NCBI GenBank assembly: GCA_024138025.1
Contig: JAMXBD010001100.1
Span: forward strand, 421,256-485,255
Direction: 5' to 3'
DNA from: Combretum micranthum
Lineage: Eukaryota; Streptophyta; Magnoliopsida; Myrtales; Combretaceae
DNA length: 64,000 nucleotides
Shown: positions 24,312 to 37,752 of the stretch, in pieces
Layout of the letters: the number at the start of each line of letters is the position of its first letter
Numbering within the stretch: position 1 is the first letter of the stretch
Notes under the pieces: model-generated
Told to the model about the DNA's origin: nothing
The model's database searches: none
Seen by the model: only the letters and a program-made list of their open reading frames with translations
Position numbers and translations under genes: made by a program

Positions 24312-25549
24312 CTATTATTTTTCTTATTTTTGTTTCTTATAATCTTTCTTATATTATTATGTGATATTTTCATCTTTTCCATACTATATAATCATGTGCA
24401 TGCATCCTTATAATGATATTGTCTCAACAAATTTAAAGTGGAATTCTCTTTAATAAAGGAAAATGGAACCAAACTCTTTTATTACCTAACTTTGAACTTA
24501 AACCAAGATTTTATTATAAAAAACATGGAAAAAGTATTTTTATAAATTCTTTTAAAAAATTTGAACAAACCCATCATAAATTTCCTTCAATAACAATAAA
24601 AGATGATTTTACCAAAGAAATTAACTAAGAAAAAAACACTATCTTTTTATGATGAGCAACATAAAGTTGATTAAAGCTTAGCATTAATAACTCTTTGATA
24701 TCCAAATTTTTCATAAAAACTTAATTATAGGATTTCTTTTCTAACTTCATAATAAAAACCAAGAACTACTAGTTTTCAAAGTTAAGATAAAATCAACTCA
24801 CTATATTAAAATCCACTTAGAAGTAAAATCGATATACAATTAAGGAACTAAGTTTTATGAAGCAACATCCATTTTTTGGAATTAAGGAAATACAAATAAC
24901 ATTTATAATAACTAGACACCCACTTGCAACAAACTAAAAATTTTCAAATAAAGGTCAATGTATGGGAAGAATCATATTATAAGCATGAAGGTTTCTAATA
25001 AAGTCACTCACAAATTTTTCTTATACACTAAAACTTGAAACATATTTTATATAACTTGAAATGATTTTTACTCAAACCACATAAAGGTTCATATTTTGGA
25101 AAATAATTAGTTAAAAAGAGTTTAACATAAAAATAAAACATCCATGCGCTCAAAATGAGTATGAAATCATGATTTTCTTTAATTAAGTTTCACACTTATA
25201 AAATCTAAAAATTAGAATTTTGTTTAAAGAGTTAAACTTAGGAAATTATTTAAAAAGAAATACAATTGAGTTTTTATGTCACAAATAGGGAAAACCATGT
25301 TTTATAAAAAAAAAATTATTGAATAAAAATTTGTGAACAATATAAAACCTATAAGGATTTAAAAGTATGTGTATATATATATATATATTGACTTATGACA
25401 TTCTTGTTACTAAGTCACAAATTTACAAAATAACAAATTAATCATAGTCAAAGAATGACCTTCACAAAACTCTATCTTCACAAAATTGTTTGCAAACTTT
25501 ATTTTGAGTCAACATCACTAAAATCATACATATAATATGAGTCTATGTA

Positions 25550-25556
<7 letters not shown>

Positions 25557-25580
<24 letters not shown>

Positions 25581-25581
25581 T
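25557..25581. repeat. (TA)n microsatellite
   Basis: A perfect TA run inside the solo LTR. A shorter (TA)n lies at about 25373-25389. Confidence 0.9.
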
Positions 25582-27109
25582 CAAAGGACTTTTCAATCAT
25601 ATAAATATCTATATTTTTTGTTAAGGATTTTTAGATGAAGAAAAGTTTGAAAAATTTGTGTTTAAGGAATTGGAATTTTGTAATGATTCTGTACCCTATC
25701 ATTTCCAAACCTAAACAGCTTTTTGTGATAAAAATAACCTTAGAAATAGATAGATCTTTTCGAATAGGAAGAAAAAGACATATAATATGCGAAAATCTGA
25801 GTTAAAATGAGCAAGTTATGGCAATTTTAAGTTGGGATTTCATTCTACATGATTTTTGACTAACTTAGTGAAATAGAATTAGAGAGTTTAAAGTAGAACT
25901 TCTGTAAAATACTCATCCTGGGTATTTCTTTTGTCTAGGTGACAAGAAATAGGATTTCCCTACCTAAGGATTGCTATGACTAAGAAGTTGCGATATGGAC
26001 GAGTAAGTTTTCTTTACGCTTTATGTATTCACATATGTGCTTGTAGAATAGAGCATTAAATGCTAGGAAAAGATAAAAATTGATATGCATGCAGGTTATC
26101 ATGGAAGCTATGTATGTGATTCCTTATGTGTGATGAATAAACGATAAGTATATCGAGCTCAATTGGTTGATTGATATAAATTGTCTCTATGTGTATTGCT
26201 ATGTGTGCAAATATTGATTGATCACCTTAAATGAATTAATATCGGATTGTAAATCCTTTAAATTAAATTGCTCATGCATATCACTTAGAATATCATTTCG
26301 CATTTACTCAACAGTGTGGGATCGGAAAAGTAAGCTGTCTAGCTACATCTTGAGGAATTAAGATTCGGAAAATACGGCCTCAAGGTGTAGCCAAGCCAGA
26401 TTGATCGCTTTGGATAAGGAAAGCTCGGGGACTAGAGTAGTTCATTGGAACCCAAGACGCGCACAAAATTTCAAGGATGTTGTTAGTGACCCATTCAAAT
26501 CATTCCCTAACCACCGAATGGAGAGGTAAATCAATTCTACATATGAAATCGGATAGTCGTATGTATTGTTTGATCATATGGTTGTTGCATATCATATGCT
26601 TGCTTAATGGACTTGTTTGATTGCTTTATTATGAGTACATTTTTGCGTAAGGAATATCTCACTAAGCTAGTTATGCTTATTCCCCAATAGATTTCTGATG
26701 TTGCAGGATTATTATTTTTGTGCCCGAGACCACCATGACCGTCTGGGTAGAACCTACGTTTTTGGGAAGCTTTTGGAGAATTCTATTTGAAGATTTTATA
26801 TTATATTTCCTTCACAAATCTTTTAGTTTTAGTTATTTGATTTATTAAGACTATGTTATTATGGAAGTTTATCAAAGGAATGTCCCATAGAAGTTGTAAG
26901 ACCTTATATTTTGATGAATCATAATAGTATTGATTTGATTTTTCAGTTGCCATTATCGTAAATGCATAACTCATCGGCCTTCCTTGTTGTGAATGTACAC
27001 CTTGTACCTATATGAAAGCTTTCGAGTGACTAAGTAGTTATTCTGAAGTTTTAATATTGTGTATGATGGGCTATCACATTTAGGATACCTATTGGGTTGT
27101 GACATAATC

Positions 27110-28879
27110 TAAGCTTCATTAACATGACCACATGGCATACATGATCCCTCTATAGGGCCGAAAGCTTAAAGATTTGCACACTTTAGGTTTTTTTTAACTT
27201 CTTTTGCTTCTATATCTCAATCATACTCATGAAAACATATTGTAATTAGTTTAGACTACTTGAATATGATTTGGAACATTTATAATCTTTTCATGGTTAA
27301 AAGGCATCATTCATGGATTTATATGTTCATGTTTATTTCAAATGATTGATACAATTTCATAGAACATGTTCTATGCTTATATTACTTAGTGTAATCTAAG
27401 TTTCATTATAGAAATTACATGATATGCCCTAACTCTTACGATAGTCATAACACACATGTAAGTGTTCTTACTTGTTTTGTTAGTTTTTCATGAAATTCGT
27501 TATTAGATATGTTGTATGCTTAGAATAGGATATCAATCACTTAAACTTATGAATAAATGATGTCTTTTTTCCCTATAATTCATGAAGTGGCCAAAACATA
27601 GGCTAGGGTTTTAGCATGGATTTTTCTTGTAGGATCATGTTATAACTCATAGATAGTTTAGAATTCATCTTGATTTAAGAAGAATTGATGTTAAGTCCCT
27701 AGATCTCTAATAGTAGTCAAAATCTTATAGTGCCTAATTAACACATCAAGTTGAGTTTTCTTGAAATCTAAATATGAACATAATTTAATCTTAAGATGGT
27801 GTAAAGTTTTACCTTGTTTTAGTAGGGATTAGAGTTAACATCTTCCTTTATCATGGATGGCTAAAATTTTATTGGAAGAACAAGTCATCTATAAGCTTGA
27901 TTTTAACTCAAACTAAGAGGATTTGAGTTTAAATATTACTTTAGATTATTGAAGTTTGATGTACAAATTCTATTGATGATTTCTAGGATTTTTGTGTAAG
28001 ATTATAGATGATATAGTTATGGTTTCTTATCTAGGATTTTAGAAATATTCTTGATGTATGGAAGAATATGAGTTGAGGTTGAAATTGATGTTTGAAAGAG
28101 GAATGGAGGCTCATGGTTAGGGGATTGAATATGTATGAAAGAGACTTCTCACGTGTGATCTTAATTTAAGGAAATGTGATGATGTTGATGTCTTATGAAT
28201 GAAGTTCATGGCAATAACTGTCTTTTATGGCCTTATTTTTTCTTTTTGTTTATTAAAAGAATTTAATGGAAAGATATTAGAAAGATATTGTGAGATTGGT
28301 TAATGTTGATGTTTATTGGTTTAATGCATAGTCTTTCATGGCAAGAGGGCTTCTTAATGTTTTCTATTTGTCTTGTTGTTTATAATGGACATTAACGACA
28401 AGATCTTATTTGATTGGTTGAAGATCTTAGATATTTGTTGATGTTGATGTGTGGGTGAAAATGAGCAATGAATTCTTACGACTACTTAAAGTGTTCTAGG
28501 GTTTATTTGTCTCCTTATACATAAAGGCATTAAATGAGAACATACAGCAATATTGAGTGATGTTGATGTTTGTTTGTTAAATTCCTTGAAGACTCATGGT
28601 TTAGAAGAAATATTTGTGAGCCATGATGTCTAACTTGTATTACATTCAAAACTAGCCTTAATTGTAAAGAAACTACATGATAGGTTGAAGTTTAGATATT
28701 TTGTTTATGCATGAAGAAGGGCATATAGTTACAAGAAAAGAGGAGAGAGATTGTGGTCCCCAAGCAAATGTGAACACATTTAATGAAGAAGCTTATGTGT
28801 GTGTGAATGCATTAAATGAAGAGATTATGTAATGACTAGAAGTAGATTGTGACTTGATGTGGAAGTTTTGAGAGATGCA
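27110..28879. other. AT-rich intergenic DNA with loose GTTGATGT-centred repeats
   Basis: No gene is supported. GATGTTGATGT or AATGTTGATGT words recur near 28180, 28302, 28440 and 28560, each followed within about 60 bases by a CATGG-type word, suggesting strongly decayed repeats of 120-140 bp. Confidence 0.45.
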
Positions 28880-29945
28880 TTAAGGTTTTGGTTTTCTTGT
28901 AAGAGAAGGAGAAAATTTGAGATCCATGTAGCCATATGCCATCTAGGTGGAAGAATTTTGATGGTGCTAAGTAGGCTAGGTAATGATTGCTCATGATGAC
29001 TTATTAAATAATTAAGGTAATTCTCTTCATGCAAGGGGTAATTCATGGTTTGAAGAAGTGTAGAAGGAAGAAAATTCAAGTTGGTTATGGGTCATTGTTA
29101 ATCATAAATGTCAAGATTTAATTAGATTTTCTATTGGAGGAGATGTCACTTTTAGTAATTAATAAAGAAGATTAGATAAGATTTTTGAAAGTGACATTTT
29201 CCTTCCTCAAAAAGGCAAGTGGTGTCACTCTCTCTCTCTTAATGATTTTAGATGATTCAAGAAGACTTCTTGAAGAAGAATTCAATTGGTGATGTGTTTT
29301 GTCAGTTTTATGACAAATATCTAAGTTATCGTGTTAAATATTAAGTAATACATGTATAAATGTATTAGTTAACTCAAGAGAACATCTTTTAAATTATGTC
29401 TAGGGGTTATATATTTTTCTTAGATAATTATTGAGTTAAAATTTAAATTTAAAGCTTACGAGATTGAATATTTTTAGGTTTTCCTCTTATACAATTAAGT
29501 TTCAAGGTTGATGAATCAAATTAAGGTATTATGTTTAATATATTCAAGAAATTCTAAATTACATTACTACATATTCATAATTTATATTTAAGCTCTGGAT
29601 ATGTAGATTTTGATATGTTATTAGTTCTATCATGTGTATTTCATTTCTAGAGATTTATTTCTAAATTTCTTTTTATCAACCAATAGGCTCTAGAAATTAA
29701 TCGTCTCATATTACTCTTGATTGTTAAGGTCTAGTCTTTTTATTTAGTGAGCTATTATCCCTTTGCATATAATCTTATCTTTGGTATCTTCTATTAGTCA
29801 AGAAATTTTCTATCATGTCTATATAACTTATGTAGGCAAAATTCTATACATGATTTAGTTCATAATATTTATTTTATTATCTATTATGTAGATTTTATTT
29901 TTAATTATTGAACTAAAAAAAAATCTCAAGAATTACAATAGATAA
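28880..29945. repeat. Old tandem duplication, copy 1 (~1.07 kb)
   Basis: It is collinear with 30105-30670 continued at 43678-44165. Shared landmarks in order include the GGTGCTAAGTAGGCTAGGTAATGATT block, GATGACT, ATGCCAAGATTT, CAAGTGGTGTC...CTCTCTCT, TCTTGAAGAAG, CTCAAAGGAACATCTTTT, CAATAGGCTCTAGAAATTAATC and TGTAGATTTTATTTTTAATTA. The lengths agree (1066 versus 1054 bp after removing the Copia element). No coding frame is evident. The minus-strand frame at 28825-29079 has no family signature. Confidence 0.8.
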
Positions 29946-30104
29946 GAGAAAATAAGGTAAGGTCACGATAAATTAGATGAAATTATGATGATTGATAAAT
30001 TTTATTTTGTCTTGGAAATTTTTACATAGTTTATGAAGAAGATTCTAGAGAATTATCATATGATATTTTTCAACTTGAGATGCCTTGTGCTAGTGAAAAG
30101 GAAT

Positions 30105-30670
30105 TCATAGTTAGAAGAGATTAGAAAGAAAATTATGATTCATACAAGCATACGTATTAGCTCAGGGGTAAAGATCTTATTGGTGCCAAGTGTACTGATA
30201 ATGATTACATATGATGACTCATAAGGTCATTTAATGCACTATCCCTCAATGCATAAGATTTTGAAGAGGAGTAGTGCAAAAGTTTTGAGTTAGTTTGATG
30301 TCATTTTCACTATTAAATGCCAAGATTTTGAGAATTTTTGTTAAAGTAGATGTCATTTTCATTAATCATAAGTCTCGGATATTTTAGGATCTTGAAAGAG
30401 CCCTTATGGACAAGTGGTGCCTATCCTCTCTCTTCTTTGCTATGGACGGTTTTAGGCTCTTGAAGAAGGAATTCACACATGTTGATATTATTTGAAAAGC
30501 TTATGATCAATAAAAGGCTAATACATAAACTATATTGTAGAATATTGAGTGATATAAGTATAGAAGTATCAATTATCTCAAAGGAACATCTTTTTAATTA
30601 AGTTTAAGGCTTCTATATTATTCGTAAAACGCTCTTAGGTCGTAAACTAAAATTTTAAGTTTATGCAATA
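30105..30670. repeat. Old tandem duplication, copy 2, left part
   Basis: Left half of the second copy, ending at the CAATA target site (30666-30670) of the Copia element. The right half resumes at 43678 after the second CAATA. Confidence 0.8.
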
Positions 30671-30927
30671 TATTGAACTTTATATTCACGAATGATTTTG
30701 ATGAGAATAATTATTATACAATTAATTATTGAAATATTCTTAATTGTTCAAATACTTAAAATATCTTTATATATATATTATATACTTTGTATTTGTTCTG
30801 CTGTTGTTTAAGTTTTAACAGAACAAAAAATTGAAGAAAAGTCAAGACAAAGCTACTGAGCCCAGTAGAAGAAAGGTGAAGGCACCATTCATCAGATAAA
30901 GAAAAAGATTGAGTTTTAGGCAAAAAC

Positions 30928-31120
30928 TATGAAGTCAAGGGCTGAAGTTTTGGACAAAACTATGAAGTCAAGAGCTAAAGTTTTGGGAAAAATTGTGAAG
31001 TCAAGAGCTAGAGTTTTGGGCAAAAACTATGAAGTCAATGGCTAAAGTTTTGGGCAAAATCGTGAAGTCAATAGCTGGAGTTTTAGACAAAATTTATAAA
31101 GTCAAGGGCTGAAGTTTATG
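30928..31120 (+). repeat. 33-34-bp tandem units in the Copia LTR
   Basis: Six units contain (T)GAAGTCAAGGGCTGAAGTTT, with GAAGTC-type starts at 30931, 30964, 30997, 31031, 31064 and 31098. The same array is present in the 3' LTR at about 41998-42190, so it predates this insertion. Confidence 0.9.
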
Positions 31121-31427
31121 CCTTGACCTCAGACCTTGATTTCATAAATTTGCCCTCAACTTTAGAAAGTTTATCCTTGGGCAAAATTTATAAGGTCAAG
31201 GGTTGAAGCTTAGGCCTTGACCTCGACCTCAGACCTCGACTTCAAAAAGTTTGCCCTCAACTTTAGAAAGAAAAGAGCTGTTGGAATGTATTTAATGCAT
31301 GTGTCAGACACATTTAATGATCTTTCTCTACTTTTGACTTTTACACATTTTTAAAACGTTAAGTTCATTAAACACAAGTATGGGTTGTTAGAAACTTTTT
31401 GATAACGGGAAAATTTTTATTAAGAGC

Positions 31428-31436
31428 TATAAATAG
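31428..31436 (+). promoter_or_regulatory. TATA box of the Copia 5' LTR
   Basis: TATAAATAG about 1.1 kb before the LTR end. The 3' LTR has the same sequence at 42582-42590. It is the most likely core promoter of the element and is inferred from sequence only. Confidence 0.6.
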
Positions 31437-32514
31437 AATTTTTCTCTTCTCTTTGTAAAAGGATGAAACATTAGAATTTTTGAACACACAGTAAAAACGA
31501 AAACAACGTTCTGTAAAGTTTTTTTTACTTGTGTTTTTGTTCTCGTTAATTTGAAAAAATATTTTTCTAAGAGAACAATTAGTGATCTGTTTCGAAATTT
31601 GTTGATACACTCTAAACGAGAGTTTTTGAGCATTGTTTAAGATTTACAAAAGTTGTTTATCTGCTCGTTTAAGGAGCTCAGTTTTTAAAAGGAATTTGTA
31701 AAATTCCTAAAGTATTTTATGTTGTAAATCTGCTCAAGTAGGAGCGTTTCTTTGTAAAGGAAATTTGTATATTTCCTTAAGAACATTTCAGTTTGTAAAT
31801 CTGCTCATATAGGAGCTGTTTGTAAAAAGTTCTCAAAGGAAGCATTTGTAAAAGAAGTCATCGTATGAGGCATTGAGAAGTCCTTCGTTGAAGGCAAAAA
31901 GAAGTCATAAGTGGAAGGCATTTGAAGTTTGGTCTGGAGTTATCAGCATCGTCTTAATTACGATTAGGCAGGAAGTCCTTCATGGAAGAAAAAGAGAAGT
32001 CCTCAATAGAAGGCATTTGAAGTTTGGTTTGGAGTTACCAGCATCGTCCTAATTGCAATTAGGCGGGAAGTCCTCAGTGGGAGGCATTTGAAGTCTGGTC
32101 GTATATTACCAGCACAATACTTGATTTATCAAGTGGAAGTCCTTTGTGAAAGGCAATTGTAAAAGTCTTATTGTGATAGGCATTGTTATAATTCCTCGTC
32201 TAAGAGGTGTATTGATTTTGGAATAATCAATATAGTGGCAAAAGTTCTCTTTGAGGTATTTGCACCATGGAGAGTAAGCAGTTAGCTGAACTCTACGTTA
32301 AATCCTTGTGTTGATTATCTTTCTCTCTCTCTTACTTCCTTATCTCTGCTTATTTGTTAATTAGTTTTAATTAGTTTATTCTGTTGCATCTGTTTGTTTA
32401 AGTTTTCTGGTCTTATCTTAGTTAATTAATCTGGTTTGATAAAACAGAAAAAATATTAATACTTAATTCACCCCCACCCCCATTAAGTATTCCTTGTGCA
32501 TTATTTCTAACAAT

Positions 32515-32530
32515 TGGTATCAAAGTCTGG
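32515..32530 (+). other. Primer binding site, initiator Met-tRNA
   Basis: TGGTATCAAAGTCTGG starts two bases after the LTR end. It matches the complement of the plant iMet-tRNA 3' end (TGGTATCAGAGCCAGG) with three differences. Confidence 0.85.
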
Positions 32531-32571
32531 TCTCTTGTGGTTGATTGCTTAAACGCAAAAGATAAAAGATC

Positions 32572-32981
32572 ATGGCTTCTAATACACTAGGATTCTTGGA
32601 GGGTCAGGCTATAAATAGGCTACTGTTTCTTAGTGCGGGTAATTACCCTTATTGGAAGTATAGAATGAATATATTTTTGAAAGCTCAACATAGATCAATA
32701 TGGAGTGTAGTTGAAAAAGGACCTTTTACAATTGAAAATAAAAATGAAGATCAATATTAAGAAGATGATTGGAAAAAACTGAATTATAATGAAGTTGCCA
32801 TGAATATTCTTCATTGTGGATTGAATGAAAGTGATTTCAATAGAGTTTTTACTTGTAAATCTGCTAAAGAAATTTGGGATGAACTTGAAGTAACTTATGA
32901 AGGAACTTCAAGAATCAAAGACACTAAAATAAGCTTGTTGGTTACTCAATTTGAAAGTTTTAAGATGCTATCTGGTGAAAC
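32572..32981 (+). pseudogene. gag: Copia gag, N-terminal part (before the nested insertion)
   Basis: Starts MASNTLGFLEG at 32572, 60 bases after the LTR, and has the Copia gag signature NYPYWKYRMNIFLKA (residues about 24-38), then AKEIWDELEVTYEG and LVTQFESFKML. One in-frame TAA at 32758 interrupts an otherwise continuous frame. At GGTGAAAC the solo LTR 32982-37752 enters, between Gly-Glu-Thr and the Ile-Asp-Gln that follows at 37758. In the family this protein forms the virus-like particle. The stop and the insertion make it non-functional. Confidence 0.88.
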
Positions 32982-35900
32982 TGTCACGCCCCAAAAGGTA
33001 CCCTAAACGTGGCAGTCCGCCGTACACAATATTAAAGCCTAAGAATGACCACCTCAGTCACGCGAAGGCTTCCATACTATGTACAAGGCGTCTAACACAT
33101 AAAGGAGACAAATCGGAATGATACATTTTATGTTGATACAATTGAGTAACAATGTAAAGGAAATACAATCCACTATACTCCAAATACAAAACGCTATACT
33201 TCAAAATACGGTTTATCGAACTTCAATTACATTCATCCCAAGACTTCACTACATAAAACTATTACAGGGCAAATCGTAAAGCTTAGCCAAAAACTTCAAA
33301 CATTTTCATATCTTGCCGGAATCCCGAAGTCATTCTTGACTTCAACCATCTTGGTCCCCACTTAGCATTTCTTGGAATAACCTGCTCATTTAAACAACTA
33401 TTGGGGTATAAGCTACACTAGCCTAGTGAGAATTCCCTTAATTTCGTACCATAACAAACAAGTTATTAATCAATCATATGCTATGCATGAACAAACACGT
33501 GAGCAAGCAATTATGCATGGGTATCCGGAACCCACACATAGAACGGATTTACGCCCTCCGTATCTTGGGTTAGGAATGGTATTGAGTCTACACGACCGCA
33601 TCTAGTCCCATCCCCAAGCCCTCGGCTCTTAGCACTCGACTCGGCTAGGCTCATCCAAGGGTGCATCCACATGCGCCTTAGTACCCGAGAATGAGCTCTG
33701 GCACCGGGCTCGTTATTCAAACGAGGCAATCAACGGACCATACCGGTCGACCTGCGTAGGAGTAGCATGCTACCAAATGCAATATGTCCAATGTGATGCA
33801 TGATCAATTACTTTTTGCTTAGGTCAAAATATTTATACATTCTTTAGAATGACCAACCAATATCACACATATAACAAGTAATAGGAACGGTGCAGTTATT
33901 CAATCAAATCATGATTTCGATAGGCTTTAGTATTCTTTGGCATACATTCATCACAGTCTCAATATATCCATCCCCATTCACATCGATTTTTATCTTGTTC
34001 CTAAAATTCTAATGCGACTAATTACAAGCACAATCAAGGTAACAAAACAAGGAGAAAACTCACTCAGCCATTGGATCACCGGTCTTCTAGTAATAATAGT
34101 CCGGTGATGGAATCGTCGAACTCGGGATAACCTAAAAAGGAAGAAATACTCTAATCAGTATTTCAACTCAAACTAATCCAACGACTTCATACGAATTTAT
34201 CAAATTCGCAATTCGCGTCCTAAGCGGGAATTCCAACTTAAAACGGCCATAACTTGGTCATTTAACTCGGAATCTCGCAAATTTTATATCGATTTCTATC
34301 TGCTTCGGAAGAGCTTTCTAAATACGAAGCTTAAATCAAGTTTTGAAAATATCTAAGCCTCGGAAACGATGGATCAGATCTGTACAGCGGTAACATAAAT
34401 TCCGAAAATGCGGTTTTCATGAATGCACTTGAGATTCCTAAGTGTAAAATGAAACTAAATGCAATGGTAATGATTTTCCCTATCATGAATGTCATGATAT
34501 GAACTCTAATGAGTCTATGTTTTTATAACTTTTTAGTTTTAAAGAATTTGAAAATAAACTTTTCTTAGAAACCATTTCATACCAAAGTTTAGTAAGTGAA
34601 TTTACTACACTTGACCACAACTACATATTACAAGGATTTTCTTTAGAAAAACTCTACTTTGTTTAAAGAAATTTTGACCCTTATATTAGTTATATCCTAA
34701 AGCCTTTATTTCTTTAATAAAATCCACATTTGTAAACTTTTAAGTGGGTCTTTTACTATGGGGTTTCCAAAAATCCGAATTTACAAAAGTTCATTTTCAA
34801 GTTGATTCCTTTAGGAAAAATTTATTTTATACTTGAAACTTTAAGTATCTATTATATCTATATCCTAAGGACTTCATTTATTTAAGAAAATATCATTTTT
34901 GAAGTTGGAAAAATAGTGTTTTCTAACCCTACATCCATTATTACGAATTTGGTTTTCATAACTTTTGACTCAAAACTCCTATGGACTTCATTTCTTGTTT
35001 TCAACATTTTCTTTAGCAAAAACTCCTTTAGACTCAAAAGAAATACTACTAAACATTATCTATTACCCATAGGCTTCATTTCTCTTGTAAAATACATGTT
35101 TAGAAGTTGATAAAAGTGTTTTTTAACCTAGGTTTCTAAAGTCATCCGAATTTACACATGTTCATATTTTGAAAAGTGTTTTCCTTTTGACTTTATTACT
35201 ATCTAACCATAGATCTACATACTAGAAGGTGATTTACCAAAGACAAAAGCATTAAAGACTATTAATGCACATAAACACAAAATAGAAATGAAATCTTAAA
35301 TGCCTACATGATTAAGTATAAAATGATAGATCTACTATATCAAGTGCTTAAATAGGTATTTGAAAACATAAAAACTATATTTTTAAAAAGATCTTTGTTC
35401 AAAATACTTTTTGATGGATAAACATAAAGCTTTTGTCATGAAAGCTCCTTTAAAGTTAGATCTACTTTGTAATGGTTCGGTATTCTTGTTTTGATATTTC
35501 ATTGTCCCTACTAAGATCATGGGGACACTTGGTTGAAATATCCAAGAATTACTTAGCCATAACAAAGATCTAAAGATGGAAAGGTAAAAGGCTTACTTAC
35601 TTGAAGGTAAATGGAAGATGAAGAGAGAATGGAAGTTGTGTGTGTATGTGGGGGAGCCTTAAAGTTTCGGCCAAGAGGAAAAGAGGGAGTGGAGAGGAGA
35701 GAAAAGAGAGTGTTTTGAGAGCTTTTTCCTTTGTGAAAATGGAAAAGTGAAAGAATGAGGAGAGAGAGAGAAAAGATAGCTTATATATGGAGTGGATTTA
35801 GGTTAAAGAAGTAAGAAAATTCAAATGGAGCATGAAGGGGGGGCAATTTCGTCCATCACTATTCATGAGGGGGAAGAAAAAGTTTGATTTGACTTTGTTT

Positions 35901-37752
35901 TGATTGATTTAACTTGATGTGAAATTGTTAAGAGTGTAAGAGAAGTTAAGGGACAAAAGTTATGGAAGAAGGAGTTGATTTGAGTGATGGTAAGGGTTAG
36001 ACTTGTAGGGTAGGCTAATAGGTAGACTAGGTAGTACTTTTTGAATAGTGAGGAATAGTTGACAAGACAATTTGATTTTCCGGTAGTAATGAAATACGAA
36101 TAAAAAGGCTATAACTGTATTTTTCATAAGCCGGAAAATTATGAAAAATATATTTTTGAAATCCTTATTTTATTTCGATTCAAATGAGTATTCATAAGAA
36201 ATTTTTGAAATTCTAGTTCCGGGGCACGCTTTTCTATAATGGGTCTCGGGATGACCCGGAATTGAAATTTTCTCAAAATCTGATCTTTTCTTGGTTTGAA
36301 ATATAATCAAGAACTATATCAAAATTAATTTTGCTTATAAAAGTTTCTTATTTGGAAACCGAGGAAAAGCCGGAATTAGGGTTCTAAGTCTTTCTCACAA
36401 AGCTTGACTAAACTGATTTAGGGTTTCATTTTCGGTTTCGAAGTTTACTTGATTACTAGGAAACCCAGGGTATAAAAATAATAATAATATAATAATAATA
36501 AAATTGTGTAATGAAATAAAATGAATAGTGCAAAAGAATAATCAATTACCGGTAGAAATGAAAATACGATAAAAAGGTTATAACTGTAACTTTTATAACC
36601 CGAAAAATTATATAACTGATATATTTAGAAATCTCGTGGAATTACGAGTCTAACGGTACTAATGGTATATTTTTGATATCTCGAGTCCCGGGACACGCTT
36701 TTCGAAGTCTGTATCCGAACGGGTTCGAGATAGGTCAAAAATTTACCAATCTGATATTTTAACAAACTTATATTACTACGAGCTATTCTACTTATTTAAA
36801 CTACCTTTCGGCCTCTAGAGTTAGGGCGCTAGATTGCCGGACTTAACTATTGTATTCCGGTTAGGGTTTCGGATGATTTTCCGGTTTAGTATTGCCAAGT
36901 TGGAAACTGAGATTTTCTGTTTATACAACGTATTAGTTTGAGAAATTTATTTTAAATTTTATTTTTATAAGTTTAATATCTCTTATTGCTTTCGGAAATC
37001 TTGAATTGAATTATTATATCGGAGTTATATCGGTAATGGTTACCAGATATGATTTTCTTGAGTTTGAGTCAAATATCGATTTTTGGAATGATTTTGGGGA
37101 AATCTTGATTCTTATAATTTGCTTTGAAAAAGGATCTTCATAGTGTTTTGTTTTCGAATTTATTTTTGCTTCGATTTAAGGTTTTATGAACAATTGGTTA
37201 ACTTTAAGGATTATCTAATTTGTTATTTTGTTTCTTGAATTCTTCCTTCTTAAGATTACGAGATTTCATTTCTAACTCGTTCTATGATTCTTGGTTGATT
37301 TGATCGTTAGGGCTTTATTGTGATTTCCGTCTCTTAGGATTATTAGTCTGGTCGTTTGGGGAATTTCCAAAGTCTATATTTTATTATTGGCAGATGAAGT
37401 TTTCTTAATCGTGCCAAACCTAATTATGGAATTGGCCTTTGGTGATTTCCTGATCCTTCAAATTGTCATGTTACAGATTAACTTGCTTTTTAGCAAATTA
37501 TCACTGTGTTTATATTTTCATCCCGATTTTATAAATTATAGATTAGGTAAGCAGTTTATCTTACGTAATGGTTTTTGGACTTAAGGACTTTTGTAGTCCT
37601 TATTTTATTTTTAGATTTTCTAAGATTGAAAATTTTTGGATTCGTTCGTAATTTAGGATTTATCGAAATTCGGTTTTAATTTGGAGTGATTTTTAGGGTT
37701 TATTTTCGAAGTTCATTTTGGAATTATTTACTGAAATTTTCCGGGGCTTACA
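32982..37752 (-). mobile_element. Nested solo LTR, Tekay-like Gypsy subfamily 2 (4.77 kb), TSD GAAAC
   Basis: The ends are TGTCACGCCCC (32982) and GGGGCTTACA (37752). GAAAC lies on both sides (32977-32981 and 37753-37757). Removing the insertion and one GAAAC restores the gag reading frame across the junction, which proves the boundaries. The right part is close to the start of 9251-14295 on the other strand, and the left part resembles 53652 onwards. There is a GA-rich tract at 35630-35790 but no internal coding region. It formed by LTR-LTR recombination after insertion into the Copia element. The open frames inside (for example 33511-33729 and 37387-37584) have no domain signature. Confidence 0.95.

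Larger units (their letters stand above)
22483..27104 (+). mobile_element. Solo LTR, Tekay-like Gypsy subfamily 3 (4.6 kb), TSD TAATC
   Basis: The left end TACAAACCCTTGAATTTT matches the complement of the 6497 end (TGTAAACCCTTGAAATTTT) with TG changed to TA. The right end ATACCTATTGGGTTGTGACA matches the GGGGCGTGACA end. TAATC stands on both sides (22478-22482 and 27105-27109), a perfect 5-bp target duplication. TATA-like CTATAAATACCCC lies near 23612, followed by a CT-rich leader, as in other family members. No internal region is present. It shares with the other LTRs the TTAAAATGAGCAAGTTATGGC block (25802) and the end region with CGAGTAAGTTTTCTTTACG. Confidence 0.9.
30671..32512 (+). repeat. 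Copia element 5' LTR
   Basis: 1842 bp. The start is TATTGAACTTT, where an original TG has probably become TA, and the end is ATTATTTCTAACA. It holds a TATA-like TATAAATAG at 31428-31436, with CTTTTCTC-rich sequence just downstream, and tandem 33-bp units at 30928-31120. A second family of GAAGTCC...GGCATTTGAAGT units lies near 31890-32110. It aligns over its whole length with 41746-43672. Confidence 0.92.

Noticed and set aside
30928..31120. CRISPR-like regular repeats
   Set aside because: 33-bp units follow each other without spacers and occur in both LTRs of a plant retrotransposon. They are tandem repeats, not an array of repeats and spacers.
33511..33729. 72-codon minus-strand frame in the nested solo LTR
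   Set aside because: Lies in the moderately GC-rich block shared by all subfamily-2 LTRs (13850-14060 in the other copy), where the frame is not kept.
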